This document shows, in pieces, positions 13,464-25,570 of a stretch of 64,000 nt of DNA. The position numbers and the translations under genes were made by a program. This stretch comes from Hippophae tibetana (Eukaryota > Streptophyta > Magnoliopsida > Rosales > Elaeagnaceae), in NCBI GenBank assembly GCA_037013495.1, contig CM072809.1:14646501-14710500 (forward strand), in the 5' to 3' direction. Under the pieces are notes generated by a model. That model did not search any database, was not told the origin of the DNA, and saw nothing but the letters and a program-made list of their open reading frames with translations. Every line of letters begins with the position of its first letter. The stretch's first letter is position 1.

Positions 13464-13557
13464 CATTTGTCTTCTTCTGTTTTCTCTCACAGTATTGACA
13501 TCCACGGTTTTTAAACTTTGAAAAATAGATAAACAAAAATAAAAAGTTAAGAGAAAT

Positions 13558-14912
13558 ATGGGTTTTTCACTTCGGCTGTGTTTGTTTCTTTTGCTTGCTT
13601 TTTCTCTTCTTTCCTCTGCTAGTAGAACCAACTTTCTGCTTTCAGGTATGTTTCTAATTTTCTTTTCCTTTTCAAAAAGTATGTTCCTTTTTATGTCTGT
13701 AGTAGAGAATCCCAAAAGAGGGAAAGATGATAAATTAGGTTATGTGGTGATTGGGTTGGGAGCGTGTACTATTAGGATTGTTTAAGCGAATAGATAATTA
13801 ACTTATTAATTGTAGTGGATCTAACTAATTAATGAACCCATTGATTCTTGGGTAATAAGATTTTGAGCAACAACAAAAAAAATAAAAAAAAGATTTTGAG
13901 GTGAAAAAAACTGAGTTTAAAATTGGATTAAAGGGGCATTTCGAAGATAAAATATAGAGGTTTATTCCTATCTTTTGTTTCCCAAATGAAAGCTGGCCCG
14001 TGTAGCCATTAACATGACATAAGGGTGGCAAATCTTGCGGACCCATTTCGTGAACAATTCGGGTCAATTTATTGATAAAAATACTTTTTATCACGTTGAA
14101 TTATTTCGAGTTCTACTCGTTTTGAACCGGTTTATCCTGTCATTGATTCAAAAAAATTCAATAAAAATATATTATTTTTAATAAATATGATTTATTAAAT
14201 TCATTTTTCGGATTGTACTAATGCTCATTTCGTTTTAATGGACAAAATAATAATAAGTTAATTTTGGATTACAATTTCGTGTTGTGTCGTATGTGTTTGA
14301 TCATTTAATCAATTGATTAAAATCGATCTTATCATAAAGTATTGACTTACTTTATGTTTAGATTGAGCTCGTGTAGAGTTTACCTTAATATGACATAAGT
14401 GTTAACAAATGGGAGACGACCGTGATGAATATTCATAAACTTTGATAATCAATAATATTTTAAATTAATATTATATATAATAATTTTTTATTTAATACAA
14501 TTAAGTGAATTTGAATGTAATTACAAATAATACTATGTCACATCTTTTAAAGTTGATCTTAAATTCGTGATATATAAAGTTTTTCCTAAAATTTAACTAC
14601 AAGCAGCCAGGAAGTTGGGAGGCTCTGCCATTTGAGCAATGTATTAGTCCTTCTTTGAAACATTATAGCTTATATCTTATAAAATGCTACATAGCTTACT
14701 TTATAGTTTTAATTATTTAGTTTCATTATTAGTTAACTAATTAATTATGATGGTTTTTTCTAATTGTAGATGATGAGAAGGTTTGGGGCATGGAGAGAAG
14801 GTCACTAAAGGTGAGTACTAATGACTATGATGATCCCTCCGCCAATCGCGGCCATGATCCACCTTCTAAGAACAAAGCTGGAGGCGGTGGGAATGGTGGG
14901 CGAAAAGGCTAA
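13558..14912 (+). CDS. PSY-family sulfated peptide precursor (two exons)
   Basis: Exon 1 is 13558-13645 (donor CAG|GTATGT) and exon 2 is 14770-14912 (acceptor TTGTAG). The join is in phase 1 and gives a 76-residue product. Residues 1-22 are a clear signal peptide (MGFSLRLCLFLLLAFSLLSS...). The precursor ends in a conserved block, 'NDYDDPSANRGHDPP' (47-61), followed by a Lys/Gly-rich tail. Asp-Tyr followed by DPSAN..HDP is the signature of the PSY (plant peptide containing sulfated tyrosine) family. Its members are secreted, Tyr-sulfated by TPST, proline-hydroxylated, and promote cell expansion through LRR receptor kinases. Tyr49 is the expected sulfation site. The intron carries a hAT-like MITE. 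The motif and the signal peptide are seen directly; the function is by family. Other PSY members have the same size and one-intron layout as far as I recall. Confidence 0.85.
14022..14389. mobile_element. hAT-type MITE inside the PSY intron
   Basis: The 368 bp segment starts AGGGTGGCAAATC and ends GAGTTTACCTTAAT (inverted, imperfect). It is flanked by a perfect 8 bp direct repeat ATGACATA at 14014-14021 and 14390-14397. An 8 bp target duplication and short (A)AGGGT-like termini fit the hAT superfamily. No coding capacity. The superfamily call is an inference; the duplication is directly seen. Confidence 0.6.
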
Positions 14913-16849
14913 AATTCAAGGCGTTCTCTATTTTGTTCTTTGGTTTGGCATTATAGTTGAACATAATGTTTTGCTAACATATATCATTTGTTATAGTACT
15001 TTGTATGTATGTATGTATTATATAAGAGAAGCAAATACGTATTAAGTTTTGTTTAAGTTTACAAATAAATGATGTACTCTTTGATGTTTGCAAATTACTT
15101 TCATGTCATCTGTTTCTAGTTAATAAATAAAGTATGCACCACCTGAAAAGGGGGGAAACATCATATACTCGATGTCATGACTAATTGCAACCCAGTTTCT
15201 TCAAACCACAATGTCAGAATGATCGTTAAATTATGTTTATACTTGAAGAAAAACTCTTTTTTGATACACAATTTTTTAATCCACACATTTGATTTCATTA
15301 TTTTATGATTCTTTTAATTTTAATGAAACATATTTAGTCGTGTACCATAATCGTTGGAAAGTAGAATAGAATGCAACAATAAATACAATTTGTTTTACAT
15401 GATTGCAATCTAACCATATATATATATATATATATATATTAAAGAAAGGTATACACAAAGTTTTTATTAATTTCAATTAGTCGATTTCAAAATTATATTA
15501 ATGATAAATATTATCTAAGTTATTAATTCAAAAGATAAAAATTATAGATGATGACACTTTATAAATGATTACACATCTTTAAATTTTATCAAATTAATCA
15601 CATTTTATTATAATTTTTTTGATAAATAATTGACCAATCTTCTTATAAATCAATTTCCTCATATGTTGTCATTGAAGGAGTTGTATCTTTATTCTATAAT
15701 ACAATTGGAAGGAGATAAAAGCAAATCAATTTTTTTCTATATATGAAACGATAATTGATTCGATTTGAGTAAGTGATTCAAAATATGAAGAGAATAAATT
15801 TTATTTTCAAATTATTAAATAAATCATAGATGTTAATTTTAATATAAAAAACATTGATATGATATTGTGTTATTAGCTGGATATTAAGTGGATCTCAAAT
15901 TTAATAAGATTGTTAAAGGTATTTATAATAAATTTGTGATATGTCTTGGAAAACATAGAAAATAACTAATTTATATTACAGAAACCTAATTTCAACCAAA
16001 GATGGACCCTATAATGCATTTCTTTGGCACATTGAGCTCCTTAGGCATAAATTAGTGCTTTGCTAGTCCCCTTTAAGAATTGGCGCGTTTGATAAAGTTT
16101 CAACCTTAAAATAATTAAATTAATTATGGAATAAATATTAAAATAAAAAAGTAATCAACTCGAACGCAATTAAGTTTTTCTATTTAAAAAAATAAATTTT
16201 CCATTTCTTAACCTCGAATAATGAAAGTCAGTGTAAATTAAATTTTTAACTTTGACCACTTAAAGAAAATAAATATACCCTATCTCATTAATTATGATAT
16301 TTTTATTAATTTTGACGTGATAATATCAAAAATACCTTCAAATTTTGAGATATTTTTAAAAATATTTTCAAAATTTTAAAAAAATTAAAAATATCCTCAA
16401 AACATAATAAAAATTAAATGTAACTGAAGTTAATAGTAATATTACATAAATAAAAATCAAAAAATAAAAAAAAAATCAAAAAAATAGAAGACATATTAGG
16501 ATGCTTTTAACAAGAAATGATAATAAGTAAAAAGAAATTCAAAAAGTAAAATTAAATCTTAAAGAAATGGATGGATTTAAAAATTCATCATTTACATTTT
16601 TAAGAAAATTATTTTTAAGGAAATACATAATTTATTATAGAAAAGTAGTAACAAAATTAGTATTAATATCACAGATTCAAAAGTAATGTATAATTAATAT
16701 ACCATTAATTGATAATGAAACTATATTAAATAACTATCCAAAATTCCCCATAAAGATAAGTAAAAAATTGGATACATCAATTTAGAAAGAATTCAATTAT
16801 TAATACATGTTCATATCAGGAAAATAATAGATACACTCATAAAAATAAC
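14913..16849. other. PSY 3' region and AT-rich spacer
   Basis: It begins with the PSY 3'UTR (AATAAA-type words near 15122) and continues as AT-rich DNA. A (TA)n microsatellite lies at 15416-15439. From about 16400 the plus strand becomes strongly A-rich, like the viral relict that follows, so the virus-derived segment may begin earlier than annotated. No gene seen. Confidence 0.5.
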
Positions 16850-17849
16850 ATTACTAGAATTTAGACAAATAATAAAATTAAAAATACTAACAGACTTTGA
16901 AATACCAGAGAGGAATGACATGAACCTCTAATACCATGAACAAAAAGTAACCTAGTTAAAAAAAATAAAAACCAAGATTTATTTTTATAGACCATGAAGG
17001 AGAAACCTCTAACCAATAACAAGTTAATTTTTTTAAAGATGAAGTATAAGTAATGAAAGCATTAGTTCATAGTGTTATATTAGGAAAACAATAACATCTA
17101 AAGATAAATTAAAAAAATATACAGTTAGAAATAGACGGAGGATTAGATACTTTTAACAAACAAAATGAATTTAATCAATTAATCAAACATGAAATACCTA
17201 CAGGATATAATCAAAACACCAAAAAAAATTATTAAAATAAATAAAAAAATATGTTTATAATAAGCTTCAACAATATATATATATATATAATTTACATAAC
17301 TAAGAAAAGATGTATATAATATAAATAGAAACAATAATGTTGTAGGTTATAAATATAATCCCTTAGAAGAACTAAAAGTATAATTATCTAAGAAATCAGA
17401 TGTTTTAATTCCTAGAAATGAGAGAAGAAAAATCTAACGAAAAAGTTATAATTTCAATTTAATAGAATATAGAAAAGAATTATAAGAACAATTCATAAAT
17501 CCAAAAAATAGGAATATAAAAAACTTAGTTAATTTCTTAACACTAACTAATGAAGAATTAAAATAACAGTACAATGAAAATTTTTGTATAAACAAAGAGA
17601 AAAATGATATGACAATAATCAGTGAAACTGATATCGAATTAAAAATTATAACCTTAAAAGGTCATATGAAACTAATTTCATTTTCAGTTCCTCACTAAGA
17701 AAGAATATCTAACCCACACAAGGAAGAAAGAAATAAGTAAAAGTCAAGGGAGCCTAACTCCACACATAGAAGAAGACAACCACCCAAATGGAAGAAGAGT
17801 TGTATTGAGGGACTACAGGTAGTATCCCTCTAGAATTTAAACTCCATGG

Positions 17850-18840
17850 TAATTACAATTATGATATTTTAGATCTAGATTGTATAAGAGATAGAAAAAA
17901 AGCCTTAGATGAATATGCTAATGGTATGAGTGTACTCATACAAATCTCTAAAACTACACAAATAAACCTTTCAATCTGTAAGGTAATAGTAGCTCATGAA
18001 ATGATAAGAAATATCAAAGTTTGGTTTTCAAATATAATAAACCAACAACATTTATTAATGCAAGGGAATATTCCTATAGGAAGAGAATATTTAAATAGAA
18101 TAATAATTGAAATATACAAGGAATTTATTGGAGAGAATAAAAAAATAAGTATAACTGAATTTAGTGAAAATAAAATTAATGAAACCAAATGACATCTAAC
18201 AAATATGAAAATTCGTAACATGTGTTACATATATTCTTTTATTTGTGAATATAAAATGTATTACCATAAATTACAACCCTCTATGCAAACCACTTATAAG
18301 GAAATATTTTTCCAAAAATTATCTGAAACATTACATAAGAATTTAATAGAAAGATGAAATCAAAAAAATAGAAAAACTATACCAAACATCCTAGGAGTAA
18401 AAATAAGAAGTCTTAAAAGTTGGATAATTATTAAATGCAATAAAGAAAGGAATATAAAAAAATAAGAGAAAATAATAAAATCTGTTGTAATCCAAAAGAT
18501 TTTAAAATACCAAAAAAATATGGATTTAATATAAAACCCTACAAACAAAAAATATAAAAAATACAAGATATTTTAAAAATATAACATAAGAAAACAAGAC
18601 TTTAAAAATTATAAAAGAATATTTAATAAGGAAATCTATAAGAAAATATATTTTAAAAGAAAGATGTATAAACCTCATTAAAATAGGAATTATTGCTCTT
18701 TAGGGAAGAAAAAATGTAGATGTTGGATTTATAATGAAGAAGGACATTATATTAATGAATGTTCGAGCAAGTTTCATCATAAGAAAAAATTTAAAAAGAA
18801 ATTTCCACAGAAATCAAAAATTTTAGAATAAGTTTATAAG
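17850..18840 (+). pseudogene. Viral coat-protein and zinc-knuckle relic
   Basis: An open stretch at 17926-18192 is followed, past stops, by a Lys-rich basic tail and a retroviral-type knuckle at 18721-18762 reading [14 protein letters not shown]. This is the C-x2-C-x4-H-x4-C nucleic-acid-binding motif of caulimovirid coat proteins with the second cysteine changed to tyrosine. The upstream portion (KIRNMCYIYSFICEY, about 18208-18252) also fits the coat domain. In-frame stops occur at about 18190, 18358 and later, so no protein can be made. Confidence 0.7.
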
Positions 18841-19679
18841 ATGGAATCAAAATCAGAACCAAACGAGAAATGAGATATAGATAATACTTACACTATTTAT
18901 CTCTTAGAGGAAACTGAGGAGAAAATAACCGACTTAGAATATAAATACTCTTTAATAGAATATGAATGATTTGTATAGTATTATAAATCTAAATAGTACA
19001 TACATCAAAATTGGACTTAAATTAAAGGTTATACCAATTATCATCTATATGCATATATAGTAGATGAGCTAATATATGTTTCGCAAGTAAATATGTGTTT
19101 TCAAAAGAATACTAGAAACAAGCACCCAAAACTTTAATTGTAAGGATTGTTAATAATACTACAATAAATCTTAAGAAGGTTTTAAAAGATACAGATATAA
19201 TGATAGGAGGAGAAAATTTTCATATTCCTACTATATATCAATAGGAAACATGAGTTGATTTATTAATAGGACATACTTTTATAAACTTATATCAACATTT
19301 TACATAATATTTAGATAAAATAAGTCTAACAACAATAGATAGTAATACAATTTATGTATCAAAAAACGTGGTAATATAGAGCAACAAAATCTTATATATA
19401 AAATATTTCATTATAGATAGAAGAAAAACAAAATTCTTTTCTTAATAAAATACAGGAAGATAAAGTACTAGCAGGTATCCAAAAACTATTAAAAACAGTA
19501 AGCTTAAAAAATATTTTGAATCTAAAAATTAATAAATCTAAAATAATTGCAAAATATAAAATTAAAAGACCATAGCTTACAAGGTTATTAGAATAAAACC
19601 AATGGTTTACACTCCATAAGGTAGGATTGGATTTGAAAGACAAATTTAAGCACTTTTGAAACTAAAAGTCATAATATCA

Positions 19680-20883
19680 AATAATTCATCACACTCAAGT
19701 CCAACATTTTTAGTTTAAAAAAGAGTTGAAAAAAGAAGAGGAAAAAAAGAATGGTAATAAGCTTTGAATCATTGAATAAAAAAACCATTAATGATGGATA
19801 CTTTATTCCAATGAAATAAAAATTATTATCATTAATAAAAGGAAAGAAATACTTTTGAAATTTTGATTACAAAAGTGGATTTTGGCAAATAAGACTAGAT
19901 AAATAATCTCAAAAATTAATGACATTTAACTACCACAAGGACAGTTCCAATGGACTAGTGTACCATTTGGATTAAAACAAGTTTCACGTATCTTCCAAAT
20001 ATATATGGATAACATCTTTAAAAAATTACAAAATTTTTGTTGTGTCTATATAGATGATATTTTGGTTTTTAATAATGAATTAAATAAATACTATTTGGAT
20101 ATTATTGATATTATACTAGAATATAAGAAAGATGTATTGTACTATCTGAAAAGAAAGCAGTACTTGCTCAGTAAAAAATTAAGTATTTAGGGTTGAAAAT
20201 TGAAGATAAAAAATTTAATCTATTTTCTCATATATTAAATAACATTCAAGGTTTTCCTAGTGAGTTAAAATACAGAAATGTAAAAACTTTTATGAGCAAA
20301 ATTAAAAAAAGATTATATCTAAAAATGGACAGAACAAAATATTATGTATATGGATAAAGTAAAAGCAAAGGTAAAAAAATTTATCAACTTTATATCATAC
20401 AAGATCAGATGATAAAATGATAATTGAAACAAATGTTTCATACAAATATTGGGGAGTAATTTTGAAAGCAAAAGTAGATTAAAAAGATGAATATATTTTT
20501 AGATATACATCATAATCTTGTCAAGGTCCAGAGTTAAATTATCACAATAATGAAAAAAATATCTAACTGTTAAAAGGGCTATTATGAAATTTACAATATA
20601 TATTATAAGTTCTAGTTTCATCATTTCAAAATATAACAAGAATTTTGGTTATTTCTCAAGAACTAATATTGCAGATGATTACAAACAAAGAAGATTTGTT
20701 AGATGGAAACGATCATTCAACCATTACAATTTTGATGTTAAACATCTCCTAGAAAATAAGAATAGTCTAGGAGATGCTATTGCTAGAGAATTAACACTTT
20801 TAACTATTTTTATGCTTATAGAAATGGAACATCTTGATATCAAGATCAAGATAAAGAAAAAAAGATATAAAAATCCTACATAA
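19680..20883 (+). pseudogene. Viral reverse transcriptase-RNase H relic
   Basis: RT signatures in order: a SGFWQIRLDK-like stretch shifted in frame (about 19870-19900), QGQFQW...VPFGLK (about 19937-19980) and VYIDDILVF (20044-20070), the polymerase active site. The RNase H half follows: a stretch with ...GPELNYHNNEK (about 20529-20560), then an open frame 20584-20883 containing RRFVRWKRSFNHYNFDVKHL and NSLGDAIARE. The aspartate expected at the first RNase H position reads asparagine in the ETNVS word (about 20430). Several frameshifts and stops separate these pieces. The order and motif style separate it from Ty3/gypsy, although the two RT families are sisters. Confidence 0.8.
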
Positions 20884-22100
20884 ACAACTCGAGCTATTAT
20901 ATCTCGAGAAGTCTATTATAAACACAAGAAATAAAAAGGAATAACTTAATTGTTCAAAAGAGCTCTTAGAGTCCAAAAACTCAAAAGTGAAAACTTCATC
21001 AAAAATTCAATCTTAAGAAGATAAAACTTCTAAAGAAAGAATTCAAAATGAAAAGAAAGAACCTAACAATTCAAAGAAGAGTAATATTTCTGAAACAAGA
21101 TAGCTCAATTGGACTAATGAAGTAGAAAAAGAGGAATAGAAAAAAGATTTATATGGTCTATAATGGTCTAAAACTAAGAATCTATAACAATTAGGTAAAA
21201 GCTAGTAAATCCATTCTAGGTTTTAGTAGAGTAACTCATAAAGCTCTCACTTAAAGCGAGTTATATCAATTACAAAACACCAAAACTAATAACTCCAGAG
21301 GAGATAATAAGAAATTATTTTATAGCACTACAACAAAAATCAATAGCACCAAACAGGTTGGCAACTATAGGGAAAATAACAAGACCTCCAGTACTATTTA
21401 GATAAGCATCTCTCTTAAAGGCATCAAATACAATAAAGCATTCAATGCTATTCTGGAAAATATCCCCCAAAAATTCATTAGTCATTAAAGATGAAAAAAA
21501 CTAATATAAAGATCAAAGTAAACCATAATGGTTGAGTCTCTACAACTTGGCTAGAAAATCCACCAAGAACACTTTGAAGATACAGAGTTATACACTATAC
21601 ATAAGAAGTTCTCTATGAGAAGTAAATTCAATATTTTGAAAAGAGTTGATCCAATATATGTCTATAAAGCTTTTCATGCAGAACTAATAGAAAACATATA
21701 TCCAAGAATTAATTTAAGTGAAATAAATTATTTCCCATAAAATTTCAAAAGAACAATCAAGAACTTCAGGGAGAAGATCAAAGTAAGTGAAAAGCCTGTT
21801 TATATCATGTTTTTCAATTCACTAATGGATTGAAATAAGGAAGAATGCATTAGTCTCTATGACTTCATCAAGATAAGGATTTCTAACACAAATAGAGAAA
21901 TTCCCAAACCTAGGGTGCTTCCAGAAAAATAATTTAACACAGAAAAACTCTGAAGTTATAAAATGAACCCTTATTTTCATTCTAAAACATACAAAAACTC
22001 AGAGCACACATCTTTGAATAACACAAAATCTAGCATAGAAATCATCTTTATCTAAAAATCTCAAATTAGTAATTATATACCCAATATTTATAAGTGGTTA
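20884..22100 (+). pseudogene. Decayed ORF downstream of viral RNase H
   Basis: After the RNase H relic, sequence to about 22.1 kb still has coding character: long stretches without stops in shifting frames, for example around 21590-21740 ('KFNILKRVDPIYVYKAF' at about 21627-21677) and 21750-21900. It could be the second ORF that some endogenous caulimovirids carry after the polymerase. I recognise no domain, so this rests on position and composition only. Confidence 0.4.
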
Positions 22101-23980
22101 AGGATCCTTTTCAGGTTATTAATTAGCCTTAAGTTTGTAATAATTATTATATTATGAATAAGATGGAGTTCAATTATTCTTTCTTAGTAAGTCGAAATTA
22201 GACACCATCTATGTACGGATGCATAAGGCTTACCATTATCAAGAGGGTGTTAAGGTTTGAGTAAAGTTTAGGCATAACCAATGTAACAAGAGGAGACGAA
22301 TATAAGGGAAGGCCATAGTGGACCTATTAAGTTCAAGTATAATAATTATAAATTTTAATCCAATTAAGGATCTTGAATGTCTAAGATATTTTCTTATACA
22401 AAGTGATAATACTGATAAACAAAAATGAAGACAAAAATATCACAATATTATAATAAGGATGAGAATTATAAAACTTGTCTTTAAAATTTTAGAAAATTCA
22501 ATACCTTATTAGAAATTTATACATATTATATTAAAGTTGTTACAAGCATAATAGATTATTATGTTTCAAGGATATTAAGAAACTATTTTGGTCAAAAACT
22601 AATATTCTTAGAACAAGAAGAAAAAAGGAGAAAAAAAGGAATTTAGTAACCTTCTATTTGGTTATTATATTTTTTTGAATATTACAAGTACACTTTTGCC
22701 CAAAAACATATAGTTGTATGAATTTACAATTACAAGATCAAACTTATCTAAGACATGAACAAGCTTATTTAGAGCATATAACTAACTGTGATCTCCTTGA
22801 GAAAGGTCATAATTAGAGTCATAAGAATATTATAGATGAAAAAGTTAATACCATCAATTTTGAGGACATTAATAATATTAACCATAAAGTTTAGGGACAC
22901 TTTAGCATTTTCTACAAATCATAGGATATAAGTGAATATATGCTAAATCATATGGACATTTAGATTTATATCCTACTTTTGACAATAAAAGTTCTTTAGA
23001 CTTTTTTTTTTGGCTAAACATGCATAATTTTATCCATAGGCACAAAAAAATAATTTTCATAATTTTTTTACCTAGCACAACTATATATTATTAAAAAGTA
23101 TTGATTAATGCATAAATAAGATAATAATACAATAAGATATAGGGTGAATTATATTATTGGTCTCAAACTTTGATTAAATTGACAAATAAATCTTTAAACT
23201 TTAAATTTTATGATTTATTTATTGAAAATCAAATTTTCAATACTTGGATGAGTGCTGAATATATGTATATTAATTTTAAATAAGTATATTAAATTTATAT
23301 ACGAATTTTTAAAATTACAAAAATTAACTTATATAATTTAAAATTTTAAAAATCTATTTATGATTTTTTAAAAATATTTGATGACTAATCATAAAATTTA
23401 ATGTTTGAAAACTTAACTATAAAATTTTAAAATTTTAAAGATTAAATCATAAATTTTATAAGTTTAAAAAATATGTAAAAATGTTCAAATTTTATGTACT
23501 AACAAAATAGTAAAGCCTAATAATAACTAAAAACTTGGATATAATAATCAAGTGGTACTTTAAGTGTGTATAATACTATATTTTTATGTGTCTGATTTTT
23601 ATAACACTTAATTATTTAATTGATTTTATTTTTAACAATTTAAAAATATATTTACTTATTATATTTTTTTAAATATATTAAATATTTTTTTAACATTATA
23701 AAAAAAATATATGTAATAAGTAGGATTTAAAAACAAAACTATATCTATACAAAAATTATGCTATAAGTTATTCATATTTTTATTCTAAGTCATTATATAC
23801 GTTCGGAGTTGATCACAAACATTAAATTTTTATTTTATAAAAATATTATTTTTACAATATTTATAAAATAAATTTAAAAAGATAGTGAAAAAGTATGTGC
23901 TTATTGCATAACAAAATAGAAGTGTTAAATTTTAGAGGGGAAAAAAATAAAAGTCCTAAAGTGATCAAATCAAAAGAGAC
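22101..23980. other. AT-rich spacer, possibly with more viral debris
   Basis: Mostly AT-rich non-coding DNA. Around 22690-22960 a stretch reads like degraded coding sequence (YLRHEQAYLEHITNCDLLEK, about 22747-22806) and may be another fragment of the same or a related element. No gene is supportable. Confidence 0.4.
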
Positions 23981-23983
23981 TCA

Positions 23984-23994
23984 GGCCCAGCCCA
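23984..23994 (+). promoter_or_regulatory. Tandem site II elements upstream of bL12m
   Basis: GGCCCAGCCCA contains two overlapping inverted TGGGCY site II elements. These are the standard promoter motif of plant genes for ribosomal and mitochondrial proteins, and they sit about 940 bp upstream of the ATG, before an inferred 5'UTR intron. Confidence 0.55.
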
Positions 23995-24922
23995 TCTGAT
24001 AAAAAAGGAGACCCAGCTCTTAGATCGATTGAGCTTACCCAATTTCGTTATGTCCGTCTCCTACAAACTACGCCGGCGGTGAACAATCCTTCAGTATTGC
24101 AGTACGCTGAGTTCCATTGCCGGCATTGGGAAAGCCAATAGTCTCCACTCTCCCACTCTCTTTCCGTTCTCCGTTCTCCATTGATCCATGTCCTTCTGTA
24201 ATATGTAAGATACCTATCTCAGACTCAATTTCTGATTCTTAATTTGAGTTATTAGCGGCTCGTTTCATTTTTTTTTTGTGAGGTTCATGATTCTTGAACA
24301 TCGTAGGAAACCTCTATAAGATCCATTTAGATTAATGATACACTTGTGTCATCGGCTTCAGTCATTTTTGATATTCAGCTTGGTGTTTGGCTTTTAGTAA
24401 TAGATAATCTATGTAACTGGGCTCTGTCATATCTAGAAGGTTTTGATTAAATGGTTTTACTATTATTCTTAATGCTTATATTTTCAGACCTTGTTTTGAT
24501 ACTGTAATATTAGCCAGTTTAGTGATCTGATTGAATCATTCAAGTGTCATAGTCAAATTTTGAATACATTTCAAGTCTTTTTTTCTTCTTCTGGATTTGT
24601 TGTATGGTTGAAATAATACTTCACGAATTTTTGAAAATTTGAAGCCAGTCACCTTAACTTTTTAATTTTTAAAGAAGTTAATTGTCAAAAACTTGGAATG
24701 CATCAAAAATTTGTCACAAAGACTTGTGTGCTTTTTTGACCTTTAATGTGTTTTCTTCTTCTTGTGTAGGCTGCTAGACTTGATGAGATGCTTGATTATT
24801 ATTTTCATGTTTCTTTTTTGAATTTGAGGTCTGTGCAGCTGTTGATGTGGCAGTGAAAAAAAATGAACTCCATGTAATTTGATTTGCTGTTTGTTGGAGA
24901 CAATTCTTTTCCGAATCTGAAG

Positions 24923-25570
24923 ATGAGTTTGATCTTGAGATTGAGGCACCACTTGACTAATGAGTCATGTCGTCGACATGTTTATCCCACTTTGATGGCA
25001 GCCAATGCTAATAAATTAAGCACATTATTTAGAAACTTTGGTCAACCTGCAAGAAAAGAAGAGGAGGAAGAGGAAGAAGTGGAAATTGACCAAAGGAGGC
25101 TTCCTGCTGATTACGATTTAGCAACATTTGATCCTACAGAGCATCGCAGTCCTCCAACTGTGCGTGTTTTTGAACTTGTAGATGAAATAGCAGGACTAAC
25201 ACTATCTGAAGTTGCTGAGCTGGGATCCATTATCATGAAGAAAAAGGGAATGAAAGAACAACCAACTGTAGGAGTTGCAAAACCTGGAGTTGTTGGATTA
25301 GCTGGAATGTCAATGAAAGCTCCAGCAGCTGCAAAGGAGGAGAAGAAAGCAGAAAAGACTATATATGAATTGAAATTAGAATCATACGAAGCAGCTTCCA
25401 AGATCAAATTGATCAAGGAAGTCAGAAGTTTCACTGATTTAGGTCTTAAGGAAGCGAAGGACCTAGTTGAGAAGACACCATCAATTTTGAAGAAGGGATT
25501 ATCAAAGGAGGAAGGCGAGCAACTCATTGAGAAACTGAAATCTCTTGGGGCAAAAGTTGTTCTGGAATAG
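24923..25570 (+). CDS. MRPL12: Mitochondrial ribosomal protein bL12m (L7/L12 family)
   Basis: A 215-residue protein. Residues 1-40 are rich in Arg, Leu and Ser with few acids (MSLILRLRHHL...), a mitochondrial presequence. An acidic run (46-54) and a linker follow. The N-terminal dimerisation domain lies at about 79-110 (RVFELVDEIAGLTLSEVAEL), then an Ala/Lys hinge (132-145). The classic L7/L12 C-terminal domain spans 146-215, with 'IKLIKEVRSFTDLGLKEAKD' and the ending GAKVVLE. bL12 forms the multi-copy stalk that recruits translation GTPases on the mitoribosome. I chose the ATG at 24923; the open frame extends 13 codons further up only through a TTG. A 5'UTR intron is inferred from the donor AT|GTAAGA (24204/24205) and an acceptor after 24769 or 24838. 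No break seen. Confidence 0.93.
   Translation: MSLILRLRHHLTNESCRRHVYPTLMAANANKLSTLFRNFGQPARKEEEEEEEVEIDQRRLPADYDLATFDPTEHRSPPTVRVFELVDEIAGLTLSEVAELGSIIMKKKGMKEQPTVGVAKPGVVGLAGMSMKAPAAAKEEKKAEKTIYELKLESYEAASKIKLIKEVRSFTDLGLKEAKDLVEKTPSILKKGLSKEEGEQLIEKLKSLGAKVVLE

Larger units (their letters stand above)
16850..22100 (+). mobile_element. Endogenous pararetrovirus (Caulimoviridae) relict
   Basis: An A-rich plus strand carries broken coding segments in the gene order of caulimovirids: coat protein (about 17.85-18.6 kb), CCHC knuckle (18721-18762), a protease region (about 19.0-19.3 kb), reverse transcriptase (about 19.7-20.3 kb), RNase H (20.4-20.87 kb), and a further open-like region to about 22.1 kb. 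The RT keeps the YIDD box (20047-20058) and the preceding PFGLK word, but many stops and frameshifts interrupt every segment. There are no LTRs, as expected for a pararetrovirus. Plant genomes commonly hold such copies (florendovirus/petuvirus/badnavirus-like). I cannot fix the genus or the exact ends. The region where a movement protein is expected (about 16.85-17.7 kb) shows no motif I can defend. The copy is far too decayed to be functional. Confidence 0.82.

Noticed and set aside
13825-14094. 89-codon minus-strand frame in the PSY intron
   Set aside because: It overlaps the MITE and intron and has no recognisable domain.
24884-24922. Thirteen extra N-terminal codons of bL12m
   Set aside because: They start at a TTG and lack presequence character; the ATG at 24923 opens a basic mitochondrial-type leader.
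25111-25527. 138-codon minus-strand open frame opposite bL12m
   Set aside because: It is a shadow of the bL12m coding frame; Ser/Phe-rich with no homology signal.
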